This document shows, one piece after another, positions 22,187 through 34,800 of a stretch of DNA of 64,000 bases. This DNA is from Primula veris. Lineage: Eukaryota > Streptophyta > Magnoliopsida > Ericales > Primulaceae. The notes below the pieces were generated by a model. It was not told the DNA's origin. It saw nothing but the letters and a program-made list of their open reading frames with translations, and did not search any database. Both the position numbers and the translations under genes were made by a program. The DNA is taken from NCBI GenBank assembly GCA_963682055.1, contig OY821750.1, positions 14,386,501 through 14,450,500 on the forward strand. The letters run 5' to 3'. Positions within the stretch are counted from its first letter, which is position 1, and each line of letters starts with the position of its first letter.

Positions 22187-23390
22187 TTGCAATTTGTTCC
22201 TGATTTTATTATCAAACTAACAAAATTGGTTTGTTTTTTCGTTAATTCTCTAAGTATATCTTTCGTTTTTTATTATCAATTTTCATTTCATAATAACGGG
22301 TTGATACGTGCTTCGTTATTCATGTCCAAAACTTACATTTGCTTATTGATCCATACTATTTCTTTCACTGGGTGTGGTACTGCTTTTATTTGGAAGTTTT
22401 CATTAAGTCTGCATGTTGTCCATATGAATGAAGAATCTGAGGCAATGCAAAATATTGTGAGTTTTAAAGGAAACTATACACTACAAGAGTACAAGTTTAT
22501 TGTTTGTTTGTTTTGAGTCATTGGCCAAATCAATTTATAAATTTTGTTAATTTGACATAGGAGTGTAATACAAATATACAACGGAACTATCATTTTTGTT
22601 GATGATGATTTTGCTTGGAAAATCATATAAAATTTTACAAAAACAGCTCTGTCGAGAAATAATGCATAGTTAGGCTCACTATATAGTCAAAAACAGCTCG
22701 ATTGTTGATATAGTTTTATGTTTCAATCAATACGTAGTCATGTTTCAATCACCATGTAGTCATGTATATTCACGGCCAATTTTCTTATACATTTGGCCAT
22801 AGTAAGAGTGAAACTGCATTGTGATACCTAAAAAAACTCAAGTACATTCATTCCACCTTCATTTATAAATGCAAAATTGTTGTCTTTTGATAAAATTGAT
22901 TAGATTCAGTTTTTTTTTTTTAATCATTTTTTGCAACTTAGTATTGTGTTTGCACACAATAACTGCATTGCGTTTTTTTTTATCATTCTCTAGGCTATTT
23001 GATATATTGTTTGTGAGAAAATAATGAGAAATTTAGAACATGCCTTAGGCTGTGAGAAAGTTATTTTCTTAAGGATCGAGTGAGATTAGATTATGTTGTT
23101 GTTCATTGTATCTAAGGTGAACTTCTAGTTGTTTCAAATTGCTCATAGGATTTTTTTCCTTTTGCATATTTATCTTATTCAGGTTTTTATAGTCCTTGAA
23201 GTTAGATTATTGTAGTGACTTGATAAGTATCCACATTTTCTCGTGTAAAATCTCATTAGCGTTTTATCACGTGAAAAGTGAGAAAAAAGTTAGACTATGG
23301 AGATACAGATTGCATACTCAGAACATGGGGTTTCAATTTTTATTTCATATTAGATAGTATTACCACTCCAAAATAATGTTTGATTTAGTG
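22187..23390. other. AT-rich spacer, no gene seen
   Basis: The region is T-rich with short ORFs (for example 109 residues at 22187-22516) that show no known domain. Two near copies of ATGTTTCAATCA..GTAGTCATG lie at 22720-22765. Confidence 0.55.
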
Positions 23391-23397
23391 AGAGTCA

Positions 23398-23850
23398 AGA
23401 GCTGTCACAAGTCTGTCGCTAATTTAAAAAACTGTCACAAATCTGTCGCAAATTGACTAAACTGTCACAAAACCGTCACAAAAACCGTCGCTAATAAGCT
23501 CGTAACTAATACCGTAACAAAAATGTGTAAACATGCTATGGGTGCACAATATTAAACGTATACGTTTAATATTGTGCACCCATAGCATGTTTACACATTT
23601 TGTCGTAAAATTCTGGTGTGTATACCATATAGTTGCATACTCAGAAAAGTTGCGTTCATGAATATTTCGTCGGCTTAATAACTAAAGACGACATTTCTCA
23701 TCGCAAATGACAATGACCCGTGAAAATAATTTGTCGATAGATTTCTCTACCGACCGAGTTATTTATCGACTCCATTTGACATGCCGATGAAAACTGCACG
23801 ACGACTTTATACTTGCGACAAATTCTGAAGTGCAAACAAATTATAATTTT
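23398..23850. mobile_element. CACTA-like subterminal repeats (fragment)
   Basis: Repeated CTGTCACAAATCTGTCGC, CCGTCACAAAAACCGTCGC and GTCGCTAAT units occupy 23398-23515. GTCGTAAAATTCTGGTGTG follows at 23603-23621; its reverse complement, CACACCAGAATTTTACGAC, resembles a CACTA terminus (CACTAC.AGAA). A second set of GACGAC / TTGTCGAT / CGACAAATTCTGAAGTG motifs runs to about 23840. This looks like the ends of one or two CACTA (En/Spm) elements or derived MITEs. No transposase is visible, and the exact ends and 3-bp duplication are not secure. Confidence 0.4.
23520..23601. repeat. Perfect 82-bp palindrome
   Basis: Bases 23520-23560 are the exact reverse complement of 23561-23601, with no spacer; the centre is CGTA|TACG. 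The arm includes ATGCTATGGGTGCACAATA. The match stops at 23519/23602. It could extrude as a cruciform or be transcribed into a hairpin. Confidence 0.97.
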
Positions 23851-24192
23851 TTCTAACTATTAGCAAAAATGTACTCACACTAATAAAAAAAACATAAAAG
23901 ATTAATTACAACCTTAAACAAAAGCAACGTCATGTCAAATATTAGATCACCACATTATCATGATAAATAAGGACTATCATAAAAATGAACAATTTAAACG
24001 TAAAAACAATATATCATGGAGACCTAATGTCATCGTGCTCCTCCTCTACTAATACATCAAACTCTTGTGAAAGTGATACCCCTTGACCATATAAATCTTT
24101 CGCTAACATGTGCACCATTCGCTTGCTATCTTGTCTAGTTGTTCTATCAACAAATAATGGTTGCTCCAACTAACGAACTGGTGATGCTGCAC
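23851..24192. other. Spacer before the Tat element, no gene seen
   Basis: AT-rich sequence leads into a GC-richer stretch (about 24010-24190) with no open frame of note. It abuts the LTR start at 24193, and the five bases before the LTR are TGCAC. Confidence 0.5.
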
Positions 24193-24728
24193 TGATAAGA
24201 CATGGAAATAATACCCGATAAGCGATATTCGGTAGCGACCCGACCCATATATTTTTCATGGGAATCCATCACCTTAAACATGACACAATTGACGTAAGGA
24301 CATGATGGTCATTTCCTTTATAAAATAAAAAAGGAAATTACCCATTGGACTAACTCCAATTAACGAAGCTCATTACATAAAAAGCCTATGATCTGACAGA
24401 TGAAAGCGCCACTTGTCAACATTCTATGGTGCACGTACCCCTATAAATAGAGTCAAATAACAGTACAATTATATCATCTGACTTCTAAGCAGAAAAAGAG
24501 ATATCAGTACAGAGACTTTTCAGAGCTTATCTCACTATATAAAAGTCAAGTAAAAAACTGAAGATCTATACCGAGCATTAAACTATTAGAAACTATTGTA
24601 ATAAAGCATATTGTAATTTATTCGATCGATAAAGAAAGATAACATTTTGTCCAATTTATTAATGTCGATCATCTGAATAATTATTGTTGAGAAGCACGAC
24701 TTAACCGACCAAAGTTCATGCTTTATCA
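24193..24728 (+). repeat. Tat element 5' LTR (536 bp)
   Basis: It begins TGATAAGACATGG and ends TTTATCA (TGATAA/TTATCA inverted termini). A TATA box, TATAAATAG, is at 24442-24450. The downstream part has AATAAAGCATATTGTAA near 24600. It is colinear with 48103-48642. Confidence 0.88.
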
Positions 24729-24745
24729 AATGGTGTCGTGTTTAA
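24729..24745 (+). other. Candidate primer-binding site of the Tat element
   Basis: AATGGTGTCGTGTTTAA directly follows the 5' LTR end. A TGG start within a base or two of the LTR is the usual pattern, as it pairs with the tRNA 3' CCA. I cannot assign the tRNA with confidence. Confidence 0.45.
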
Positions 24746-26560
24746 GCTTCATCAAGTACCAACTAGTTTCGAAGTCGAACACACAACTTTACCAGACGAG
24801 TGAAATGGTTACTACACTAGAAGAAAGTCGTCTAGAGGAAGTAGGAACCACCCCAAACAACAACAACATACGCATTCGCCAAAATGAGTTAGAAGCACTC
24901 CTATCCATCAAACAAAGATACCAGGCACTCACAGCCAAAAGCCGACCATCTACCTCCAATCTCCCTAATGAACACTCACAACTCCAAGACCAACCTCCAA
25001 TGATCGAAGGGATGATAGATGAAAACCCATCAGACTCCGAATAAGAAAGAGCCACATCCGTGGCAAGATGGACAAGAAGACATCAAGCAAGGGTTCGACA
25101 ACTAGACAGTATAGCGCCCACAACAAACACAAGGCCAAGCTCCAGGCCCCATCTGCCGACCACGTCGGCCAACTCAAGCTCACATCAAGAGAGGGTCACT
25201 CGTTTCCGACTCCACGACGAAGAAGTCAGAGAATTCCAATCGAAAGACAAATACGTCGAGGAAACGAGAAGAGCCCAATAGCGCCCAGTAAACCCAATGG
25301 CATTCTAATACAGAATGCCACAAACCGACACGCACGAACAAATAGCCCGACAACCTATCCTTCCTCCACAAACAATTACACCATCCATGGTGGAATTTCA
25401 ACCGATAATACAACCGGTAGGAAATGCAACTGTGATATCAAGGACTGATGAGAGCTATCACGTCCAAATTTAAGCACAGCACTGATGGCAGCTGCGGGGA
25501 TAAGGATGCCATCATGCCAAACACTTGGCCCTCAAAAAGAGCTCCCAAGGAGCGAACAAGTGGAACACGCCACTTATAGGGCAGCCATGCAAGTGGCAAA
25601 ATGACAACATGAGGTAAGAAGGTTCCAACAAGGGGAACTTCCACCGATGATGACGCAACCACATCTGTTTGTATCAACATCAGGTTTCCAAGGCACCCAG
25701 GCTGGACAGGTCTATGTAATAGCCCCGGAAAGAGGGGGATACGGTGAGAATAGAGCAAAGGGAATGCACGAATACTATGCCTCCACTCACACAAATTTTG
25801 GCGGGGGAGGATACACACTGCAATACCAAACACAAGACAAAGTGTTCTAGCAAGCATGAGATGTCTGCCAGAAGACGTCGTGCACGGAACAAATAACGCG
25901 GTACCGAAACCCAACAAGCTTTGTTATCCCAGAATTTAAGTTGTATGATGGGAAAAGCTGCCCGATAGACCACTTGTGGCACTACAAGACCAGGATGGAA
26001 CTGTGGAGCGATGACTCCACTGTAATGTGCAAAATTTTCAAAAACAGCATGGGTCGAGAAGCCTCAACGTGGTATCACAACTTACCGAGGGGATCTATAG
26101 GGAGCTAGACCGAACTGCTCAGAGCTTATTTCAACCGATATGCTACCCACAGAAAGAAGAAGATCACCATTGAAACATTGCTGAAGATGGCCATGTTGCC
26201 AAACGAGAGGCTAAATGATTATTGTATACACTTCATCGACATAACAAATCAAATTCCTCAGTATGCCAGCAACATCGCCATCCAAAACTTTATCAACTCC
26301 ATCTCAGGCGGTTACTGGGCTCGGAGAATGTTTTTCAGCAAAAGCTTCTCGACTACCAATGCACTCCTCGCTTACTGCACTCACCTAACGGACAAAAATG
26401 AGGAAATGAGAAACCTCAATCGGTCCTTAACCATAAGAGAGTCGGTCAGGGAGACACATGTATAATGCAAGAAAGCCAAGGGCAATCAAGGAGAAGCAAT
26501 CAAACTGGCCAAGAGGGACAATGTATACAGAAGGCCCGAGGAACAGAAAAATGCAGAGCA
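24740..26560 (+). pseudogene. Tat gag remnant
   Basis: A 5' open segment (to 25044) is rich in Asn, Gln and Glu. The capsid-like part appears at 25920-26465 with FKLYDGKSCPIDHLWHYKTR, MGREASTWYHNLP, LLRAYFNRYA and LNDYCIHF, the usual retrotransposon gag pattern. An in-frame TAG at about 26107 splits it, and frameshifts occur between 25044 and 25920. A functional capsid protein is not possible from this copy. Confidence 0.8.
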
Positions 26561-27119
26561 CCCTATGGAAGTTGACCGGAAGCCGTATCAGCTGACATAC
26601 CAGGCACCGAATAGGCTACCCCACCAAGAACCCATTCACGAAAGAGATGACAGAAGGAATTTCGAACCGGGCATACTCAAATACAATTTCAACTGATCTG
26701 TAGAGAACATGCTGAAAGACATATGCAGAGAAATATGGTAATCAAGATCGGAACCATTCCTATCACCATCCCACCAAAGAGACTCCAAACTCTTCTACGC
26801 TTATCATGAAGATCACGACCACCTCACCGAACACTGTAGGAATATTCGGTGGAAGATGAACCAGTGGGGTGACGTTAGCTATCTAAACAAGTTCATCAAG
26901 GGTGGCATGAACAAAGACAAACAACCTGCCTTGAAGAATCTGAAAATAGAAGAGGGAAGACAATCAACGTCGTCAACTTGTCGAGACCCAAAACCATAGG
27001 GGGAGAGCGTGCTCAACAAAGGCAACTAGCACATTTTGGCCAGGTTGCAAAAGCGTCTCAGGCATCCTCCTCCGCCAAGAGAGAAGGCATACAACAAAGA
27101 CCTCCGCCCATCTCTTTCT

Positions 27120-30100
27120 CTGACCACGACGAATAAAGGGTCATCTATTCCCACATCGATGCTATCAACCTCCACATCAAAATTGGGATCGACAAAGTCA
27201 GCAGAGTCCTAATCGACCAAGTCGCGTCGTGCGACATCATATACAAGAAACTATTTGACAAGATGAAACTGAGTCAACAAGACTTACAACCAACCAAGGT
27301 AACCATGATAGGCTTTATTTTGGAGACAACTAAGCCACTTGGCAAAATAGTCCTTAATGTCACAACGGGAATAGTGTCGGTACCGGTAGAGTGTCTGGTG
27401 GTGAACGACAACTCAAGCCACAACGCAATTTTTGGACGACCATGGCTATACGCTTTGCGAGCCATACCGTCGACTTACCATCAGAAGGTTAAGTACCCAA
27501 TGACAAAGGAGAGATAAAAACAACACAGGGATGTCAGGAGGACTCAAGGCGCTGTGAGGATATAATGGCAGCCGTAAGGAAACAGTTGGGCATCGTGGAA
27601 CAACCAACGAGCCCGAGGAAGTTGTTTGATAAAATTGCCAGAGAGGAGAGGGTTGTCGAGGAGCAAGTGTGGGAGAAGCTAAGGAAGGTAAGCATCCCAG
27701 GAATGGACGAAGAGCACTACTTCCTATTAGGAGAAAACCTTCTCGAGGCCGAAACAAAAGAAATGGAGAGTTTCTTGTTCGAAAACATCGATAAATTCCA
27801 TTGGAGCCCCAGCGACATGCTTGGTTTAGACCCCAAGATAGCATGTCATAAGCGGAGCGTGAACACCGAGTATAAGTCAATTGCTCATAAAAGCAGAAGA
27901 ATATTAGTCGAGCATAGAGAGGCAATTATAGCGGAGGTTCAAAAGTAACTAGAGGCGGGTTCTATAAGAGAAGTGATGTACCCTAGGTGGTTGTTCAACC
28001 CGGTGGTGGTCCCAAAGAAAAATGGAAATATAATGGTATGTATAGACTTTACTAGTATAAACAAGGCTTGCCCAAGGGATCCATACAAATTGCCGAGAAT
28101 AGATCAACTAGCTGATGCAACGACAGGGGCAGAAAGGATGACTTTCCTAGATGCATACTTGAGATACCATCAAATTCCGCTCGCCCAAGAGGATCAGGAG
28201 AAGACCTCATTTATCTCACCTTTAGGAAATTACTGCTACAAGGTTATGCCATTCGGGTTACGAAACGCATGAGCTACATACCAAAGAATTATAACAAACG
28301 TCTGTCAAAAGCATATTGGGAAGACAACGGAGGTTTACATAGATGACATGGTCATCAAAAGAAAAAAGGCCAAGTCCCATTTGCAAGACATAAAAGACGT
28401 ATTTCAAACCTTGGGTGAACATAAGCTAAAGCTCAATGCAACAAAGTGTGCGTTCGGCATAAGCAAGGGTAAATTCCTAGGACACATGGTAAGCCAAAGA
28501 GGAATCAAAGCAAATCCCGACCAAATAACGGCCCTGAAAAACCTAGCTGCACCTAAAAGCAAAAGGCAAATACAGGAGCTCACGGGAATGATAAAGGACG
28601 CCCTTTCTTTGAACTCTTAGAAAAGATAAGAAGTTCGTATGGAACCCCGAATGCGAAGCTTCTTTTGATAACTTAAAAGAATACTTAAAAACACTGCCTT
28701 TGCTAGTAAAACCAAACAAAAAAGACATATTGGCATGCTACTTGGCAGTGTCAGCAATAGCTGTAAGCACGGTCATCTTAAGGGAGGAACGTCGGGAACA
28801 ATTCCCAATTTACTTTGTTAGCAAAACCCTCGTCGAAGCTAAAACAAGATATTTACCGTTAGATAAACTATTCCTAGCACTGGTAATAGCAACAAAGAAG
28901 TTGCCACACTACTTCATTGCTCACCAAGTCCAAGTCTACACCAAATTCCATATCAAAGAGTCACTGTGGAGAACCGATATCAGTGGTCTGGTGGCCACAT
29001 GGGGAGTTGAGCTCTTCCAATTCCATATCGAGTTCGTACCCAGACATGCGATAAAGGGACAAGTGTTGACAGACTTTGTTACGGAATTTACCGAAAGATA
29101 TGACGAACCAATGGTAATATCGAGACAATCAAATTGGGAAATAGATGTCGACGGGTCATCTACCAAAGATGGTTCAGGAGTAGGAATTGTCCTTCAGTCT
29201 AGAGAAGGAGTAATCATCGAAAAAAGCATCAAGTTGGTTTTTCGAGCTACGAACAATGAGGCCGAATACAAAGCTATGATAAACGGCATGCTCATCGCAC
29301 GAAAGCTCAGATGTACCCACTTGATTGCTAGCTCAGATTCTATGCTGGTGGTCAACCAAGCCACTGATAAATGCCGAGCTAAAGACGACCGTATGATCCT
29401 CTACCAAAAGCAGGTCCAAAGCATGATGGCGAAATTCGACAAATGCGAATTGATATGAATTAACCGCACCAAGAATACTCATGCCAATGCATTGGCAACC
29501 CTAGCTTCAACACTAGCAATGACAGATACCCGAACAATCATAGTGGAAACACTTGAGAAACCGAGTATAACCAAAAGAGTGGATAAGATAATGTCAATGC
29601 AATACGACCTAGGGTGGATGGAGAAGATGGTCGATTATTTGAAATATGGGACCCTCCCGACAAAAAAAATAAAAGCCATCAAGATCACAAGAAAAGTTGT
29701 ACAAATCAAGTTAATGAGGTCCTCATTTGTTGTGTGTCCTAACGGAACTCCAACAGAAAGTCCTAGAGGAAATTCATGAAGGGTCATGCAGAGCACACAT
29801 AAAGGGAAGGTCACTAGCCAACAAAACAATCACTCAAGGGTATTGGTGGCCATACATCAAAAGGGATTCCGACGTGTACATACATAAGTGCGACAAATGC
29901 CAAAGATTTGCCAAAATACCTCGGCTCCCGACATCCATGATGACCCCGGTATCGGCATCATGGCCATTCGCCCAATGAGCAATCGACTTAGTTGGGAAAT
30001 TACCAAAAGCGCCAAGAAATGTCGAGTACCTAATCATAGCAACAGACTATTTCACTAAGTTGATGGAGGCTCAACCACTCCGACAAATCAAATCCCAGAA

Positions 30101-30305
30101 CATTAAACAATTTATCTGGGAGCACATCATAACCAGATTTGGAGTACCCTACGCCATCCTCACAGACAATGGAACCCAATTTAAAGACGCTAAGCTACAA
30201 CTTTGGTATGAGAAATTGGGTATTCGGAAGTTCTACTCAACTCCAACATACCCACAGGGTAACGGTCAGGCTGATGTATCAAACCGAACCATCCTCGATG
30301 GTATC
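27120..30305 (+). pseudogene. Tat pol remnant: protease, RT, two RNase H domains, 5' integrase
   Basis: The protease region (27140-27510) has the framework ...LIDQVASCDIIYKK... in which the expected D-T/S-G is replaced by D-Q-V, so the active site is lost. Reverse transcriptase runs at 27970-28610 with NPVVVPKKNG, YKVMPFGLRNA then a stop, and YIDDM near 28339. RNase H follows near 28690-29080. A second RNase H at 29130-29455 keeps IDVDGSS, NNEAEY and SSDSMLVVNQ. Integrase starts near 29740 with a CDKC zinc motif, a stop after WPFAQ (29977), then TDNGTQF. The catalytic GQAE position reads GQAD. The frame is cut at 30305 by the nested element. Confidence 0.85.
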
Positions 30306-31093
30306 TGATATGCCCGGGATGCTAAGATGTCAGTAAGTCACTGAATTTTAGGAGAACTCAAGAGAGAAACCAACTCTTCGTGTTTGATAAGCCGAAGGCG
30401 CCACAAACAAGATGGGTTGGGGTTCTAATGAAACAAGCTTGATGAGCCCAAAGGCGCCACAAACAAGTTCCGTTAGGATGATTCACCACACTCCGGAGAG
30501 AGAAGAAGGGAAGTGATAAGAATCGGGGTTTAACTCGCCACTAACAATCTGAATTCCACAAATTGCAAGATAAGAGAAAAGGATAAACAAGCAAAAAGCT
30601 TAATTCTTTATATCATTCAAGTGTGTTTATAACTTGATACATATGGCTTTATATAGAGCCAAAAACGTCACCCAAATGACAGGATAAGATCTACAACTTA
30701 GATTACTTGAATCTAGTTAGATACATTCATAAAAAACCTTTTACACTTATCTATATCATTAAGTATGGACTTTGACCACTAGATACACTTAATATAAGCC
30801 TATCCCCGTCCATAAGCATGCACCAACAATGTCAAATGCTTAGATTACACCCCCTTGGCAGATTAGAATCCTTGAATGTGCAGAATCATGCATCGAATTT
30901 AATGCACTCCTTGAAATAGCCAAAATTCGATGTATCGGCAAAGTTGCTGCTCAAAGCTATCAAATGAGTTAATTCCTTTGTCATAAGCACTTCATTACCG
31001 ATTTTGAGCTTCTTAGATTTTGACCGAGTAACCGGACCCACATGAGTAATATTGAGCGTAGATTCATAATCGAATGCTACATGATGCACATCA
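30306..31093 (-). repeat. 3' LTR of the CRM-like element (788 bp)
   Basis: In the minus orientation it starts TGATGTGCATC at 31093 and ends CATATCA at 30306. One base of the terminal repeat differs from the other LTR. The TATA box TATATAAAG is at 30647-30655 (minus strand). It lacks one 56-bp repeat unit present in the 5' LTR. The last about 208 bases of the integrase reading frame lie inside it. Confidence 0.92.
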
Positions 31094-31890
31094 TCTCCTC
31101 TGGGTTGATTAGGATTTGCCCTCAAATCCATATTTTCATCGTCTTCAATGTATGAAGTCAAATCCCGAACATTGAAAGTGTTTGATCCTTGGTAACCTTC
31201 AGGTAGTTCAATCTTATATGCGTTATCGTTGACTTTAGACAATACCCGAAAAGGACCATCGGCCCTTGGCATAAGTTTTGATTTCCGCAGGTTTGGAAAC
31301 CGCTCCTTCTTCAAATGCACCCAAACTAGATCGCTTGGTTCGAAAACAACATGTTTTCGACTTTTATTCGTCACTCGCTCATTGATTTCATTTTGTTTCT
31401 CAATCCGTTCTTTCACCTTCTTATGTATCTCTTTAACCAACTCGGCTTTCTTTTCTTCATCCATACTAATCCTCTCGCTGATAGGTAACGGGGATAAATC
31501 CAAAGGTGTAATAGGATTAAAACCATAAACAATCTCAAAAGGGCTGAGTTTCGTAACCCTATGCACACTACGATTATAAGCAAACTCGGCCATTGCTAGA
31601 GCCCCATCCCATGATTTCAGATTTTTACCAATAAGACTTCGAAGTAAAGTAGACAAAGTTCGGTTTACTACCTCGGTCTGCCCATCGGTTTGCGGGTGAC
31701 AGGCTGTACTAAATAGAAGTTTAGTACCCAATTTCTTCCACAACGTCTTCCAAAAGTAACTCAAGAACTTGACATCCCGATCCGACACGATTGTTTTCGG
31801 AATACCATGTAGTTTCACAACTTCTCGAAAGAACAAGTCCGCAATATGTGATGCATCGTCCGTCTTGTGACACGGAATGAAATGAGCCAT
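30886..31890 (-). CDS. CRM-like element: integrase core and C-terminal part (frame 2)
   Basis: This continues the polyprotein after a single-base frameshift at 31891-31900, where a T-run/A-run junction has lost one base compared with the expected DRF-S/K-MAHF reading. It holds the second and third catalytic residues of integrase (SDRDVKF and DGQTEVVNRTL) and an AFNV-type motif (NTFNVRDLTSYIEDDENMDLR). A basic tail (GPVTRSKSKKLK) follows. The last 69 or so codons lie in the 3' LTR. Apart from the frameshift it is undamaged over 334 residues. Its role is integration of cDNA; CRM integrase tails are thought to guide targeting to centromeres. Confidence 0.88.
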   Translation of the reverse strand: MAHFIPCHKTDDASHIADLFFREVVKLHGIPKTIVSDRDVKFLSYFWKTLWKKLGTKLLFSTACHPQTDGQTEVVNRTLSTLLRSLIGKNLKSWDGALAMAEFAYNRSVHRVTKLSPFEIVYGFNPITPLDLSPLPISERISMDEEKKAELVKEIHKKVKERIEKQNEINERVTNKSRKHVVFEPSDLVWVHLKKERFPNLRKSKLMPRADGPFRVLSKVNDNAYKIELPEGYQGSNTFNVRDLTSYIEDDENMDLRANPNQPRGDDVHHVAFDYESTLNITHVGPVTRSKSKKLKIGNEVLMTKELTHLIALSSNFADTSNFGYFKECIKFDA

Positions 31891-31892
31891 TT

Positions 31893-34800
31893 TTAAAAAC
31901 GATCGACTACCACAAAGATCGAATCCATACCCCGCTGTGTTTTTGGTAATCCTAATACGAAATCCATACTCACATCAACCCAAGGTTGATTAGGTACGGG
32001 TAATGGCATGTATAACCCTTGATTTGCTTCTTTGCTCTTGGACTTTTTACAAACTACACATTTCTCAACAACCCGATGTACGTCTTTTATCATAGCAGGC
32101 CAATAAAAATGTTCTTTGACCATTTCCAAAGTCTTCTTTTCCCCAAAGTGTCCTGCCAGACCACCACTATGAGCCTCTCGAACTAACAATTCCCGAACCG
32201 AACAATTCGGAATTACAAGCTTTCCCATCCGAAAAAGATATCCCTCGTGGCGATAGAACCCATTCACGGCCTCTTTCTCACATGCCGAATAGATAGAGGA
32301 CAATTTTGGATCTTCTGAGTACTGATCTTTGATGAGTTCGAATCCAAGCAAGTTCGCACTCATGATCGATATAAGAGCATGTCTTCGAGAAAGAGCATCG
32401 GCAACAACATTCGAATTTCCTTTCTTGAATTTGATAACATATGGGAATACTTCCATAAACTCGACCCACTTCGCATGTCTTCGGTTCAGTTTTGCTTGTC
32501 CCTTCAAATATTTTAAAGACTCATGGTCGGTGTGTATTACAAATTCCTTTGGAAGTAAATAATGCTGCCACACTTCCAAGGCTCGTATCAAGGAATAGAA
32601 CTCCTTGTCGTAGGTGGAATAATTGAGTCGAGACCCACCCAACTTCTCACTAAAATAAGCAATTGGTCGCTTGTCTTGTATGAGGACAGCCCCTATGCCT
32701 ACCCCGGATGCATCACACTCGATTTCGAAAGTTTTCGAAAAGTCGGGCAGAGCCAAAATTGGAGCCGAGCATAATTTCTCCTTTACTATCTCAAAACTCT
32801 TACGAGCAGCCTTATCAAATTTAAACGCACCATTAACTTTAGTACACTCAGTTAGAGGGGCTAACAAAGTGCTAAAGTTTTTCACAAAACGTCTATAAAA
32901 TGATGCTAATCCATGAAAACTTCGAACCTCCGAAACACTAGTCGGCTCAGGCCATTCCTTGATTGCTTTTACTTTCTCCTCATCAACTTCAACACCCCTT
33001 TCTGAAACCACAAAACTGAGAAAGACGACTCGGTCTTGGCAAAAGTCAGATTTATTTAAATTCCCAAAAAGCTTTTCTCGACGTAGAACGTCGAGGACCA
33101 GTCGTAGATGCTCCAAATGTTCGGCAAAGGACTTGCTATATATAAGTATGTCGTCGAAATAAACAACAACAAACTGCCCAATAAACTTACGTAAGGCATG
33201 ATTCATCAAACGCATAAAGGTGCTCGGTGCATTTGACAAACCGAATGGCATAACCAGCCATTCAAACAACCCTTGCTTCGTTTTGAAAGCGGTCTTCCAC
33301 TCGTCACCTTCTTTCATACGGATTTGATGGTATCCGCTCTTAAGATCAACTTTTGAAAAATATATTGAACCATGCAATTCGTCGAGCATATCATCAAGGC
33401 GTGGTATTGGATAGCGACACTTTACAGTAATTTTGTTGATAGCCCGACTATCAACACACATACGCATGCTACCATCCTTCTTCGGTACGAGTAATGCCGA
33501 AACCGAACAAGGACTCATCGATTCCCGAACATACCCACGCTCTATCAACTCTGACACTTGGCGATGCAGTTCTTTGGCTTCCTCGGGATTACAACGATAG
33601 GCTGGTCGGTTAGGTAAAACAGCACCGGGAATGAGATCGATTTGATGTTCGATTCCACGAATTGGTGGCAAACCAGGTGGTAATTCCTCGGGAAACACAT
33701 CCTCGAATTCCTCCAATAGTTTAACCACTTGCGATGGGAGTGAGGACTTGTCGGTGAGCATAATTTCCCGCATGAGCAACACAAAAATCTGATCCTTGGT
33801 ACTCAAGGCTCGCTCGACTTCTCTGCGACTAACAACCAGATTTTCCCGCTTCATCTTGCCTAAAATATCATTTCGAATTTGCGCCGGTGTGAGTGGCGCA
33901 AGAGTATGCTTCCTTCCATCCTTTTCAAATGAATAAGTATTCTTGAATCCGTCATGAACCACCCTCCGGTCATACTGCCATGGTCGGCCTAAGAGTAAAT
34001 GACTAGCACTCATAGGTACAACGTCACAAAGAACTTCGTCGGTGTATCGGCCAATAGTGAAAGGAACCTTTACTTGCTCGGAGACCCGAATATCACCCAC
34101 CTCGTTAAGCCAACGCAGTTTGTACGGGCTAGGATGCTTCATCATAGCCAATCCCAATTTCTCCACCAGCGTAGTGGATGCCACGTTTGTACAACTCCCT
34201 CCATCGATGATAACTCCGCACACCTTTTCACTCACTTTGCATCGAGTGTGAAATATGTTATCTCGTTGTTCATCGGTAGTGACGGGCTGTACGTTAAGAA
34301 CGCGCCGAACAACGAGGACCTCTCCATCTTCAGCCACATCTAAAGAATCCTCATCGTACTTTTGAACCTCCTCCTCGACTTCTTCTTCGCTCTCAATTTC
34401 AGATTCTCGGATAATCATAACTTTCCGATTTGGACATTCCGAAGCGATATGACCATGTCCTTGACAACGAAAGCATTTCAAGTCCCGATGCCTCGGGTTA
34501 GGCCTTGAAACCTCATCTTTTTTTGGTGCAGCCATGGGTGCTTTCCCCATGTCAACCCGTCCGACACGGTTGGTGGTCGGGACAGTCTTCCTTTCAGTCA
34601 TAGCGTCGTTTGTGTATTTCCCACCATTTGGCCGAGAGGAGTATGGCCGGGTGGCGACCTTTCGTTTTCTTTGATGCTCCACTTTCAACGCCAATTTAAT
34701 CACGTCCTCCAAGAAAACAAATGGTTGCAACTCCACTATATCCGCTATATCATCATTGAGACCCCATAAGAACCGAGCGATGGTTTGCTCTTGCGGCTCT

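Noticed and set aside
22187..22516. 109-residue ORF just after the Mutator-like element
   Set aside because: It begins at the target duplication by chance, is hydrophobic from T-rich DNA, and matches nothing I recognise.
30886..31300. Chromodomain at the end of the CRM-like integrase
   Set aside because: The tail has an AFNV-type motif and a basic stretch, but I could not identify the aromatic residues of a chromodomain with confidence.
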